Shown here piece after piece: positions 46,699 through 54,880 of a DNA stretch of 64,000 nucleotides. Numbering within the stretch: the stretch's first letter is position 1; every line of letters begins with the position of its first letter. The position numbers were made by a program, and so were the translations under genes. The stretch is from positions 62,001-126,000 of the forward strand of contig JAOULX010000001.1 in assembly GCA_029881795.1 (NCBI GenBank), written 5' to 3'. Origin of the DNA: Gammaproteobacteria bacterium (lineage in GTDB: Bacteria > Pseudomonadota > Gammaproteobacteria > SZUA-229). Under the pieces are notes generated by a model. That model worked only from the letters and a program-made list of their open reading frames with translations, made no database searches and was not told the origin of the DNA.

Positions 46699-48462
46699 AT
46701 GGATATAAATAAGTTATCAGACACCAACATGGTTATGACTGAGAATCAGCTACAGGCAGAACGCATTCGAGTACTGTATCAACAAGTACCGTCGGTACTC
46801 CTGGGTAATCTGTTTATCTCACTGATACTGGTGGCCTTTCTTTATACCTATACGGCAGATGTTGTTAGTCTGTACTGGTTGCTGGTAGTCATTGTTATTT
46901 CTATCATCAGATTTCTGCTGCTAAAACAATACCGGCGTGAAAGCAGAGATGACAGTAATATAATTTACTGGGGCTGGGTTTTTGCGCTGACTGCTTTTGT
47001 CTCAGGTTGTGTCTGGGGTGCGACGTCTATCCTGTTTTCAGATACGAGCAATCCGGTGATTATGATATTTTTACTGATGACCTTAACCGGAATCACAGTG
47101 GGCTCATCGGCTTCATTGTCTAATTATGCGCTATCATATTTTGTATTTGCTATACCGACTATTTTGCCGTATTCATACGTATTGATAGCAACTTCTGAAC
47201 TGGTGTTCATTGCGCTGAGTATGATGCTTGTCGTATTCTTGATATTGCAGCTGGTGGTGGCAAAAAAAAACCAGGATACGCTCGACAGATCGATTATCTT
47301 AAGAAACGAAAATGCAGGGCTTGTTCATCAACTAACGATTAAAAAGGAAAAAGCAGAATTTGCCAGCTCAGAAAAAACTCGTTTTTTAGCAGCGGCGAGT
47401 CATGATTTGCGACAGCCTTTACATGCCATGAGTCTGTTGCTGAGTGTGCTCGATGCTACCGATACCACAGAAGAACAGCACCTGATTATAGAAAAAATAA
47501 AAAAATCATCGCTCTCGCTGGAAAATATTCTGCAAGAATTGTTGGATATTTCGAAGCTGGATGCCGGGGTTGTTGATATTGATATTAAAACATTTAAGGT
47601 TCAGAAATTGTTTGATGTTTTATATAATGATTTTAAATCGATCGCTGCAGAAAAAAACCTGAGTATCGACTTTGTAGCAACAACGCTGGGAGTTAAAAGT
47701 GATATTCATATCCTAGAAAGGATTTTACGAAATTTAATTTCAAATGCGATTCGTTACACTGAAAAAGGCAAAGTAGTGGTTGGTTGCAGAAGACGTGGCA
47801 ATGTTGTAAAAATTTGCGTTTTAGATACTGGTATAGGTATTGAGAATGATAAAATTGATATTATTTTTAAAGAATTCCAGCAGCTTGATAATCACGCTCG
47901 TGACCGTGAAAAAGGCCTCGGTCTGGGGCTTTCAATCGTTGAAAGGCTGACTGATTTACTGGCGATTCGCTGTGATGTGCTTTCGGTGCCGGGAAAAGGT
48001 TCGGTTTTTTCGGTTGAAACTGAACGAGCGTTTATCGATACAGCGGCTGATGCAGAACTGGCAGAGAAGCAAAGCTACCCGAAACTTGCAAATAAAATAA
48101 TTGTTGTAATCGAAGATGAAGAAGAAATAAGGCAGGCATTAAAACTGCTTTTAAATAGCTGGGGTTGTCAGGTGGCTATGCTTTGCTCGGTTGCAGAAGT
48201 TAACGAAAAGATGTCAGGCCTTGATAGTGTCGATATGATTCTGGCAGATTATCGGCTGCAGGATTTTGAGACCGGAGTCGATGTGGTTGCAGCAATTCAT
48301 TCGTATTTCGATAGCACTGCTATTCCTGCGGTGATTATAACCGGCGATACTGGGCCTGAACGGCTTAAGGAAATTAAAAGTAGCGGATTTGAGATGATTA
48401 ATAAACCGGTATCAGGTGGGAAGTTAAGAGCGGTTTTAAATTCAGTTTTACTATCGAAATAA
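46699..48462 (+). CDS. membrane hybrid histidine kinase (HK-REC), module 2
   Basis: The 587-aa protein is a paralogue of the kinase at 16913: multi-pass membrane N-terminus (about 35-200), HisKA H235 in AAASHDLRQPLHAM, HATPase (GLGLGLSIVERL) and receiver D517 in MILADYRL. The long parallels LDISKLDAGVV / LDVSRLDAGVV and ITGDTGPERLKE / ITGDTSSERLKE confirm shared origin. It converges with a LuxR-type regulator 12 bp away. An inverted repeat TGATAA/TTATCA (46662-46678) lies 20 bp before the ATG. Confidence 0.88.
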   Translation: MDINKLSDTNMVMTENQLQAERIRVLYQQVPSVLLGNLFISLILVAFLYTYTADVVSLYWLLVVIVISIIRFLLLKQYRRESRDDSNIIYWGWVFALTAFVSGCVWGATSILFSDTSNPVIMIFLLMTLTGITVGSSASLSNYALSYFVFAIPTILPYSYVLIATSELVFIALSMMLVVFLILQLVVAKKNQDTLDRSIILRNENAGLVHQLTIKKEKAEFASSEKTRFLAAASHDLRQPLHAMSLLLSVLDATDTTEEQHLIIEKIKKSSLSLENILQELLDISKLDAGVVDIDIKTFKVQKLFDVLYNDFKSIAAEKNLSIDFVATTLGVKSDIHILERILRNLISNAIRYTEKGKVVVGCRRRGNVVKICVLDTGIGIENDKIDIIFKEFQQLDNHARDREKGLGLGLSIVERLTDLLAIRCDVLSVPGKGSVFSVETERAFIDTAADAELAEKQSYPKLANKIIVVIEDEEEIRQALKLLLNSWGCQVAMLCSVAEVNEKMSGLDSVDMILADYRLQDFETGVDVVAAIHSYFDSTAIPAVIITGDTGPERLKEIKSSGFEMINKPVSGGKLRAVLNSVLLSK

Positions 48463-48474
48463 TGACAAGTGATA

Positions 48475-49119
48475 TCAGGCTGTTATCAGCCCCATTTGTG
48501 ATGCGATCCGTGCTGCCCGTGTACGGTTGGAGACATTAAAGGTTTTCAAAATCGCTGCAATATGTACCCGGACTGTGGGTTCGGCCATACCCAGAGCAGT
48601 ACTGATTTCTTTGTTGGATAAACCATGCGCAAGTTTTTGTAACACTTCAAGCTGGCGCGGCGTTAATTTAATGTCTTCCGCGTTGAGCTGGGTGTCTTCT
48701 GAGATGCTGACGCTATGATTTATTTTTTGCAGTATTTCCGGTGGTATGTAAATGCCACCAGAGAGTACCAGTTTGAGTGAGTTGATTAATATATCTGCAT
48801 TGGTTGACTTAGGAATATATCCCTGAGCACCGGAGTCTAGCATTTGCTGAACCTTATTGCCGTTATCGTTGCTTGAAATAACAACCACAGGGATAAAAGG
48901 CAGGGTACTTCGCAGAGCTTTTAATGCAGCAGTGTCACTGAGACCGGGTAGCTCAAGATCGAGTAATATCAGATCAAGATCCTGATGTTGCTTAATGACA
49001 GCCTGGGCATCTTCATAACTGCTGCTCTCAAAAACCTGAGTGTTTGCTTCAAGTTTTTCCAACACAAGGCGCATGCCGTCCCTGAAAAGCTGATGATCGT
49101 CAATTAACAGTACTTTCAA
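48475..49119 (-). CDS. LuxR/NarL-family response regulator, module 2
   Basis: A receiver (D54 in LILLDLELPG) is joined to a LuxR-type HTH (LTPRQLEVLQKLAHGLSNKEIS...TVRVHIAAIL), 214 aa. It shares order, size and motifs such as GGIYIPPEIL with the regulator at 18675, supporting module duplication. It is divergent from the first of three lipoprotein genes and is the natural candidate to control them. Confidence 0.9.
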   Translation of the reverse strand: MKVLLIDDHQLFRDGMRLVLEKLEANTQVFESSSYEDAQAVIKQHQDLDLILLDLELPGLSDTAALKALRSTLPFIPVVVISSNDNGNKVQQMLDSGAQGYIPKSTNADILINSLKLVLSGGIYIPPEILQKINHSVSISEDTQLNAEDIKLTPRQLEVLQKLAHGLSNKEISTALGMAEPTVRVHIAAILKTFNVSNRTRAARIASQMGLITA

Positions 49120-49173
49120 TCTGTTTCATCCTGAGGCTGAATATTATATAAAGTTTAAAGCTATCGTTTGATT

Positions 49174-49220
49174 TTATCTAGTTATATTTATCTAGTTCTT
49201 TTGGTCAATATTATCTAATG
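49174..49220. promoter_or_regulatory. direct repeats in the regulator/lipoprotein intergenic region
   Basis: TTATCTAGTT occurs at 49174-49183 and again at 49188-49197, and a related TTATCTAATG at 49211-49220. They lie between the divergent regulator and the lipoprotein gene. They could be a binding array for the module 2 regulator; this is an inference from position only. Confidence 0.4.
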
Positions 49221-49335
49221 CACGAAACAATGATACTTAAATATCTGTTATTTTTCTGTAACTTAAGTCGACGTTAAGAAATTCATATCATAATTTGTCG
49301 GCTAAACAATATGTATAAAAAGGAAGGGGTTTGTA

Positions 49336-50415
49336 ATGATTAGTCATGTTTTACGTTTTTTTTCAATCGCTGCTGTTGTCGCCTTGGCAGGTTGTGGCAG
49401 TAATTCATCAGGTGGTGGTTCGTCATCAATCAGTGTGACGACAAGTTCCGGTGCTTCTGTTGCAATAACGGGTAGTTACGATACGGCCTGTTATCAGCAA
49501 AATGGTTTGGGTTTTAAAGAGAATATCACGTTTAGCGGTGATAGCTGGACCTACACAACCAGCACGTATGGTGGTGCAAGTTGCTCAGGTAGCTCGACAG
49601 ATGTGGCTGTGGTTGCAACGGTCGATGTACTGCCCGATCAGTTAGTGGCAGGCTGGGTAAACGGTAATGGCGATACGGTTGCTGCTCCTGCAGGAACAGC
49701 AGGTGCCAGCTTTACTGCGCTAAACCTGACGATAACCAGCAGTGATGATCCAAGTGTTTCTGTAGGTATGCAGGTAGGCATGGGCTATGTGGTGGATGAC
49801 AGTAACAGTGCCGGACTAACACTGTATCGGATGGATAATATGGTGAATAGTATTGCTACGATAGCAGACCCGTTTTCAGATATTGTTATCAGTGTTCAAC
49901 AGTCCTTGCTAGTGACAACGGCTACCGGTGGTAGCGCGAGCTTGCAAGGTACATTTACAGAACCATGTTATGCGTCAGATTATGATAACGATACGGTTGA
50001 AGATGGTAACAGCAGTTCATGGGCGTTTAATGGCACCAGCGTTGTTTCGGAAATGGTTTATTATCCTTCGGATACAACATGCTCAGGTACGCCTGTTGTC
50101 ATTGAAACGGCCACTGGTAATTTAACCACAGGCAGTGATGCAACGCTTACTGCATGGGTTGATGCGTTTGCCGCACCGGCTTCGCCACCGAGCTCAGCAG
50201 GAAATGCAGCGGAATTGCTGCCTGTTAATCCGCCTTACACAATGATGACGATTGATATTGTTTCAATAAACGGCGCTGCGCTGGCAAACTCGATATCGCA
50301 AAATTTTTCATTTGTGGTTGATGACAGTCATGTTAGTGGCCTGACGATATATCAGATGGATTTTGATTCGACCCCCGGTTGGTCCAGTGTTGACGATGGT
50401 CGCAGTAATTACTGA
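49336..50415 (+). CDS. lipoprotein with two copies of an unrecognised repeat domain
   Basis: The 359-aa protein has a lipobox (ALAGC), then a Ser/Gly linker and two tandem domains of about 160 residues. Each domain has a Gly-x-(Y/F) start with an early cysteine (TACYQQN; TEPCYASD), a second cysteine (ASCSGSS; TTCSGTP), a WV strand and an FVVDDS or YVVDDS motif followed by Gly-Leu-Thr-(L/I)-Tyr. The second domain also contains an Asp-rich DYDNDTVEDG stretch. The same domain makes up the two following genes. AAGGGG precedes the ATG. I recognise no family. Confidence 0.8.
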   Translation: MISHVLRFFSIAAVVALAGCGSNSSGGGSSSISVTTSSGASVAITGSYDTACYQQNGLGFKENITFSGDSWTYTTSTYGGASCSGSSTDVAVVATVDVLPDQLVAGWVNGNGDTVAAPAGTAGASFTALNLTITSSDDPSVSVGMQVGMGYVVDDSNSAGLTLYRMDNMVNSIATIADPFSDIVISVQQSLLVTTATGGSASLQGTFTEPCYASDYDNDTVEDGNSSSWAFNGTSVVSEMVYYPSDTTCSGTPVVIETATGNLTTGSDATLTAWVDAFAAPASPPSSAGNAAELLPVNPPYTMMTIDIVSINGAALANSISQNFSFVVDDSHVSGLTIYQMDFDSTPGWSSVDDGRSNY

Positions 50416-50434
50416 TTATTGAACAGCGACTACG

Positions 50435-50478
50435 GCCAGATAACCACTCAAGTAAGTGGTTATCTGGCTTCTTTTTTT
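50435..50478 (+). terminator. strong rho-independent terminator
   Basis: A perfect 14-bp stem (GCCAGATAACCACT / AGTGGTTATCTGGC) with a 6-nt loop is followed by a T-run. It ends the first lipoprotein transcript, so the next gene probably has its own promoter. Confidence 0.93.
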
Positions 50479-50519
50479 GTATTAAAATGACAAATGTATA
50501 TTATTTTAAGGTTGTAGTG

Positions 50520-51155
50520 ATGCAGAATTATATGTTTTATCGGGTGCTGCTAGTCAGTGTTTTGGCAGTGTTAATGGGCTGTGGACCAGAAGAGTCTCTT
50601 GATGGTGGAATCAATAACAGTGGTAATGTTCTGCATGGCCTGACGGTAACTACTGCAACCGGTGATTCGGTAGTGTTACAGGGTGTGTTTAAAACGCCTT
50701 GTGTTGTCATGGATCTAGATAATGATGGCGTAGATGACAGTATGGATTTCACTTTTGAGGTAACCGGGCTGAGTGCAAGGTCTTATCATAGTGAATATTA
50801 CTCAGACGTCAGTTGTTTTTCGGCTAATGAGACGATTATATGGAGTCATAATCTGGATATCACCGTCGGCTCAGATGCGTTAGTGAGTTTATGGACAGAT
50901 GATGATGCGAATACGACTAATGATTTACCGCCGGCATCAGTCGGTGATTCAGCTGTCTTGTTACCACAAGCATCGAATTTTACGATCCTGAATGCCGTTG
51001 TCACGCAAAGTACAAGCCCGTCTGCACTTGGTGCATCGGAAGATATCGGTTTTGTGGTCGATGATAGTGGTGCTGCTGGCCTGAAAATGTATTCTGCATT
51101 TTTCAATGGCACGGCGGGCGTGGTGTTTGTTGGGTTGGTATATACAAACTATTAA
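50520..51155 (+). CDS. lipoprotein with one copy of the same repeat domain
   Basis: This 211-aa protein has a lipobox (LMGC) and one domain like those of the preceding gene: VVLQGVFKTPC, an Asp-rich DLDNDGVDDS, a second cysteine in DVSCFS, LWTDDDA, and GFVVDDSGAAGLKMY. The Asp stretch looks like a calcium-binding loop. ATG 50520 has AAGG 8 bp upstream. It is flanked by terminators on both sides. Confidence 0.8.
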   Translation: MQNYMFYRVLLVSVLAVLMGCGPEESLDGGINNSGNVLHGLTVTTATGDSVVLQGVFKTPCVVMDLDNDGVDDSMDFTFEVTGLSARSYHSEYYSDVSCFSANETIIWSHNLDITVGSDALVSLWTDDDANTTNDLPPASVGDSAVLLPQASNFTILNAVVTQSTSPSALGASEDIGFVVDDSGAAGLKMYSAFFNGTAGVVFVGLVYTNY

Positions 51156-51171
51156 ACAAAATAATAGTTGC

Positions 51172-51214
51172 GCCAGTTGATCACTTTAAGCAACTGGCAC
51201 TTATTTATTTTTTT
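51172..51214 (+). terminator. rho-independent terminator
   Basis: GCCAGTTG / CAACTGGC (8-bp stem, 11-nt loop) is followed by a T-rich run. It ends the second lipoprotein transcript. The next 90 bp lead to the third lipoprotein start. Confidence 0.8.
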
Positions 51215-51306
51215 CAAGAAGTCTATAGCGGCATACAATAACGGTGTCGTATCATCAGAAGATGATTTGGTGGCATTAGTCACAGGGATGGTTGATTGGA
51301 ATGTAC

Positions 51307-51903
51307 ATGAAAATTCTGAAACATCAAATCGGTCTTATTATTTTTTTTATCGCGGCATGCCAGAATGATTCGGCAGATAAAAACAAAGTTGTCGAATTAA
51401 ATGTCAGCACCGTTTCATCTGAGATGATGGTTCTTGCAGGAGTTTTTAAGACGCCCTGTATAACTGATGATGTCAATACTGATCAGGTCGATGATGGTGT
51501 AATTCATTTTTTTTCTGTTAATGGTCGCAGGATTACCACCTATAGCCAGCATTATTTTTCAGATACGGCTTGCAGTAGCGAGCCACAAATCGTTAATCGC
51601 TGCGAGTTGAAAGTAACATCAACAGCGGAGGCTGTCCTCACAGCATGGGTCGCTAAATCGGGCCGACCAAGCACGCCGCCGGCATCACTGGCTGATCAAA
51701 ATATACGACTGCCGGCTCGCCCGGTGTATACATCGATGACAGCCGAAGTGTTACAGACTGACTTTAAAGCCAGAATTGGTATGTCCGTTCCTTATGGCTT
51801 TGTGGTTGATAACAGCGGTAATGAGGATTTAAGGATTTATCCGACACAGTTTAATTTTGTCGAAGGTCAGGCAGGTGTTGAGGATTTTCACAGCCGTTTT
51901 TAG
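51307..51903 (+). CDS. third lipoprotein of the repeat-domain family
   Basis: The 198-aa protein has a lipobox (FIAAC), then one copy of the domain: MVLAGVFKTPC, VNTDQVDDG, DTACSSEP, AWVAKSG, and GFVVDNSGNEDLRIY. The Asp loop and DDS motif are degraded compared with its neighbours (VVDNS). The start is ATG 51307, with GGA 7 bp upstream (51301 is also possible). It converges on the ATP-grasp gene 10 bp away. Confidence 0.75.
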   Translation: MKILKHQIGLIIFFIAACQNDSADKNKVVELNVSTVSSEMMVLAGVFKTPCITDDVNTDQVDDGVIHFFSVNGRRITTYSQHYFSDTACSSEPQIVNRCELKVTSTAEAVLTAWVAKSGRPSTPPASLADQNIRLPARPVYTSMTAEVLQTDFKARIGMSVPYGFVVDNSGNEDLRIYPTQFNFVEGQAGVEDFHSRF

Positions 51904-51913
51904 TGCGCCGTTT

Positions 51914-53179
51914 TTACTGTATTTTCCAGACAGGGTTTATCACAAAGCTTAGTTCATTGTGCGCTGCTCTTAAGGCTTCCTCGGTCTGTTCAGGAGTCTC
52001 GGCTTCTGCAAAAATAAAGCCTAAATAACTCGATGATTCGGGTAGGCATTCGACTTCATTGCCGGGAGTAATATCGATGCTGATCGATGTGATAAAAGGG
52101 ATTTTTTGCGCAGCTGTTAAGCCTTCGGTTCTTTTTAAGATGCCGGCCTTGGGTACAGGTATCATCAGCACACCTGAGCTATTGGTTTGTGGCTCGGGTA
52201 TAAGCGGTTGATTGATGGCATAACTGATCACGAGTTCTTCCAGGTTGAAATCAGCCGAAGGTTTTAAGCTTTTTCCACAATCACCCCCAATGGTACGTGC
52301 TGCCACTTCCAGTATCCACGGTTTGTCATGCTTGTCGATGCGTAATTCGGCATGCAGCGGTCCGGTGGTTAAGCCAATTGCCTGGCAGGAGCCTAGAATT
52401 TGCTGTTCGCAGGCCTGCAGTATCTGCGCTTTTTGTCTTGATGGGGTGATGTAATAGGTTTCTTCAAAGTAGGGCCCTTGCAGCGGGTCCGGTTTATCAA
52501 ACACTGCCAGCGTGATCAGTTTGTTGTCATGTAATATGGCCTCAACGGCAATCTCAGTACCATCGATGTATTGTTCGATCAGCAAAAAATCTCTGGCGGT
52601 TTGGTCTTCCGAGTGCTGAATGATGGGAATGATTTTGTCGATGGCCTGTGCTAATTCAGCGCGGTTATTAACGCGAATCACGCCGCGACTGGCAGACAGG
52701 TTTAAGGGTTTGATGACCAGCGGGAAGTTCAGCTCGCCGTGCAGGCTGATATCGTCAGCAATCGCGATGCGAGTGTGCCAAGGTATATTCAGACCGGCTT
52801 GTTGCAGGGCGGTGCGGGCCAGGTCTTTTCGGCGAGTTAGCTGAGTGGCACTGGCCGGGTTGTGCGGCAGTTTCAATCTGGCCGCGACTTCTGATGCCAG
52901 CTCGACCGTGGCATCATCGGTTCCTAAAACACCGGCAAAGGGTTTGTGTTGTTGTGCACAGCGTTGGGCCAGCTCAAGCAATGTTTGTAATGCCTGTTCA
53001 GGCTGGCTGAGGTCGATATGAATGCCTTCAACCGAGCGGGGTAAAATACTGTGCTGGCTGGTCGAGGCGATCAGCGGGGTCAGGTTGAAACGAATAGCGG
53101 CTTTGAGATAGGGTGCCAGACGGTAACTGCCCGGCGGCGCAATAATCAGCAGTCGCCGGGATTCAGTGGAGGTATTCAA
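51914..53179 (-). CDS. ATP-grasp domain enzyme
   Basis: The 421-aa protein has an N-terminal Rossmann-like domain (LLIIAPPGSYRLAPYLKAA), then an ATP-grasp core: FPLVIKPLNLSASRGVIRV (near residue 150), EQYIDGTEIAVEAIL and a metal site ILEVAARTIGGDCG. Enzymes of this type (carboxylate-amine ligases, L-amino-acid ligases, phosphoribosyl-carboxylases) join a carboxylate to an amine. The substrate cannot be told. It is 23 bp after the IscA-like gene. Confidence 0.85.
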   Translation of the reverse strand: MNTSTESRRLLIIAPPGSYRLAPYLKAAIRFNLTPLIASTSQHSILPRSVEGIHIDLSQPEQALQTLLELAQRCAQQHKPFAGVLGTDDATVELASEVAARLKLPHNPASATQLTRRKDLARTALQQAGLNIPWHTRIAIADDISLHGELNFPLVIKPLNLSASRGVIRVNNRAELAQAIDKIIPIIQHSEDQTARDFLLIEQYIDGTEIAVEAILHDNKLITLAVFDKPDPLQGPYFEETYYITPSRQKAQILQACEQQILGSCQAIGLTTGPLHAELRIDKHDKPWILEVAARTIGGDCGKSLKPSADFNLEELVISYAINQPLIPEPQTNSSGVLMIPVPKAGILKRTEGLTAAQKIPFITSISIDITPGNEVECLPESSSYLGFIFAEAETPEQTEEALRAAHNELSFVINPVWKIQ

Positions 53180-53202
53180 ATAAGTGCTATATTAAATACG
53201 GC

Positions 53203-53583
53203 TTAAGCGCAGCCACCACCGCCAGCACCGCCGCATCCGCCACAGGCACCGGAACCACCGGTAGCAGCAAAGACATTTTTGAAAACAAAGCTGCTGTTCA
53301 GGCCTTCTGTTTTGTAATCGATTTCGACACCGGCGAGATAGGACAGTGCAACAGAATCAACAAACACTTTTAAATCATCCATTTGCAGTACGCTATCGAA
53401 CGGGCTGGCACCTTCGGCATAGGTCATGCCGTAAGTCATGCCGCTGCAACCACCGCCGGAAACAAAGATACGAATGCCTTCTGCGCTGGGCTCACCTTTG
53501 ATTATTTCAAGCAGCTGCTCCTGTGCACTGGGTGATACATTGACTTCAGCATGAGTTAATTCAGTTTTAAATTGTGCGGACAT
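53203..53583 (-). CDS. IscA/ErpA-like iron-sulfur protein with Cys/Gly-rich tail
   Basis: This protein of 126 aa belongs to the HesB/IscA fold (SPSAQEQLLEIIKGEPSAEGIRIFV start; first metal cysteine in GGGCSGMTYGM). The usual C-terminal C-G-C is replaced by a Gly-rich tail ACGGCGGAGGGGCA with three cysteines. It may bind or transfer an Fe-S cluster, or bind iron. It precedes the ATP-grasp gene and is divergent from msrA. Confidence 0.85.
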   Translation of the reverse strand: MSAQFKTELTHAEVNVSPSAQEQLLEIIKGEPSAEGIRIFVSGGGCSGMTYGMTYAEGASPFDSVLQMDDLKVFVDSVALSYLAGVEIDYKTEGLNSSFVFKNVFAATGGSGACGGCGGAGGGGCA

Positions 53584-53786
53584 GGTGTTTCTCCACTTAA
53601 AATGGTTACTGTTATCTTGCGGATTTTAACACTATGTTGATCAATGCGATACGTTAAAAAAATCAGGGTTATTATGGTCATCAGCAAATATTTTACTGAT
53701 CTTCTGAACGTTAAGCGCTCGACGAGGTCTTTGTAATCAGTGAATAAATATAAAGCGTATCAATATGCGCTATCTGATGAGGTTAT

Positions 53787-54377
53787 ATGAATACAATTCG
53801 ATCGGTATTTTTTTTAACAATGCTGCTGGCAGCAGGTTCTCAGGTCAGTGCGGAAACGGCGGTTTTAGCAGGCGGTTGCTTCTGGTGCATGGAGTCAGAT
53901 TTTGAAAAACTTGAAGGGGTTAGTGATGTGGTCTCGGGCTTTACCGGCGGAGAACTTGAAAACCCTACCTACCGTGGCAATCACGCGGGTCATTATGAAG
54001 CGGTAAAAATCACCTACGATGCCAAGAAACTGAGTTACCAGAAAATACTGGATCATTATTGGGTTAATATCGATCCGTTTGATGCTCGTGGCCAGTTTTG
54101 TGATAAGGGACATAGCTATTTAAGTGCTGTTTTTGTGGCCAATGAAACCCAGCGTGAACTGGCAGAGGCATCAAGAAAGAAAGTTGTCGCACAGTTTCCT
54201 GGCCAGCAAGTGATAACACCGATTTTGCCGGCATCTACCTTTTACCCGATAAAAGGGAATGAGAGTTATCATCAGGATTATTATAAAAATAATCCGGTCA
54301 GGTATAAATACTATCGCTGGAATTGTGGTCGTGATCAGCGACTAAAAGAGATCTGGGGTGATAAGGTAACGCATTAA
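53787..54377 (+). CDS. msrA: periplasmic peptide-methionine (S)-S-oxide reductase
   Basis: MsrA reduces methionine sulfoxide in proteins. The 196-aa protein has a signal peptide (residues 1-22, ending VSA) and GGCFWCMESDF with catalytic C31. Downstream are YRGNHAGHYEAV, WVNIDPFDARGQFCDKGHSYLSA and NESYHQDYY. Export suggests protection of envelope proteins, using a periplasmic reductant. Confidence 0.94.
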   Translation: MNTIRSVFFLTMLLAAGSQVSAETAVLAGGCFWCMESDFEKLEGVSDVVSGFTGGELENPTYRGNHAGHYEAVKITYDAKKLSYQKILDHYWVNIDPFDARGQFCDKGHSYLSAVFVANETQRELAEASRKKVVAQFPGQQVITPILPASTFYPIKGNESYHQDYYKNNPVRYKYYRWNCGRDQRLKEIWGDKVTH

Positions 54378-54461
54378 AATCACAAGCTCTTCGTTATTTT
54401 AAATCAAATAATAGGATTTGAACTGTTGTATAGTGGGTTTAAATTAAACGAGAGAGACGTG

Positions 54462-54872
54462 ATGGCAGATCAGCAAAAGCAGCTGGAAACAATGGTTCTG
54501 GCTTGCATCGATACAGCAAAAGCCATGCTGGAGAAGTATGGGATAGTGATTCCATTCGGGCTGCGAGCCTTTAATGATTCAGAAGATATGAAAATGAATT
54601 GCCCGGCTGAGAAAAAACCGGATGCAGCTTGGCAAGAGCAGATTGAACTGGTTGTGACTGAATTAAAAGATCATGTTGAGAATGAAAATATTGCTGCGAC
54701 CGTGTTAGTGACAGAGTTGTCTGCAGAAGACGAAAAAGGAATTGGGCTGCAAATCGAAACAGTGATGTCATCAGTGTTGTTTGTGTATCCGTATCAAAAA
54801 GTAGAAGATGAATGGGTGATTGATGAGCCGATTCAGACGGAACAGCTGCTTTCTACTGTATTTGAGCACTAG
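54462..54872 (+). CDS. hypothetical protein
   Basis: This acidic soluble protein (136 aa) has one cysteine-containing helix (MVLACIDTAKAMLEKYG), then IPFGLRAFNDSEDM, and strand-rich MSSVLFVYPYQKVEDEWVI at the end. No family is recognised. It lies 9 bp before the methyltransferase gene and is likely co-transcribed with it. Confidence 0.75.
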   Translation: MADQQKQLETMVLACIDTAKAMLEKYGIVIPFGLRAFNDSEDMKMNCPAEKKPDAAWQEQIELVVTELKDHVENENIAATVLVTELSAEDEKGIGLQIETVMSSVLFVYPYQKVEDEWVIDEPIQTEQLLSTVFEH

Positions 54873-54880
54873 ATAAAGCG

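Noticed and set aside
51168-51368. 66-codon plus-strand frame between lipoprotein genes
   Set aside because: It starts in a terminator hairpin and overlaps the true start of the third lipoprotein.
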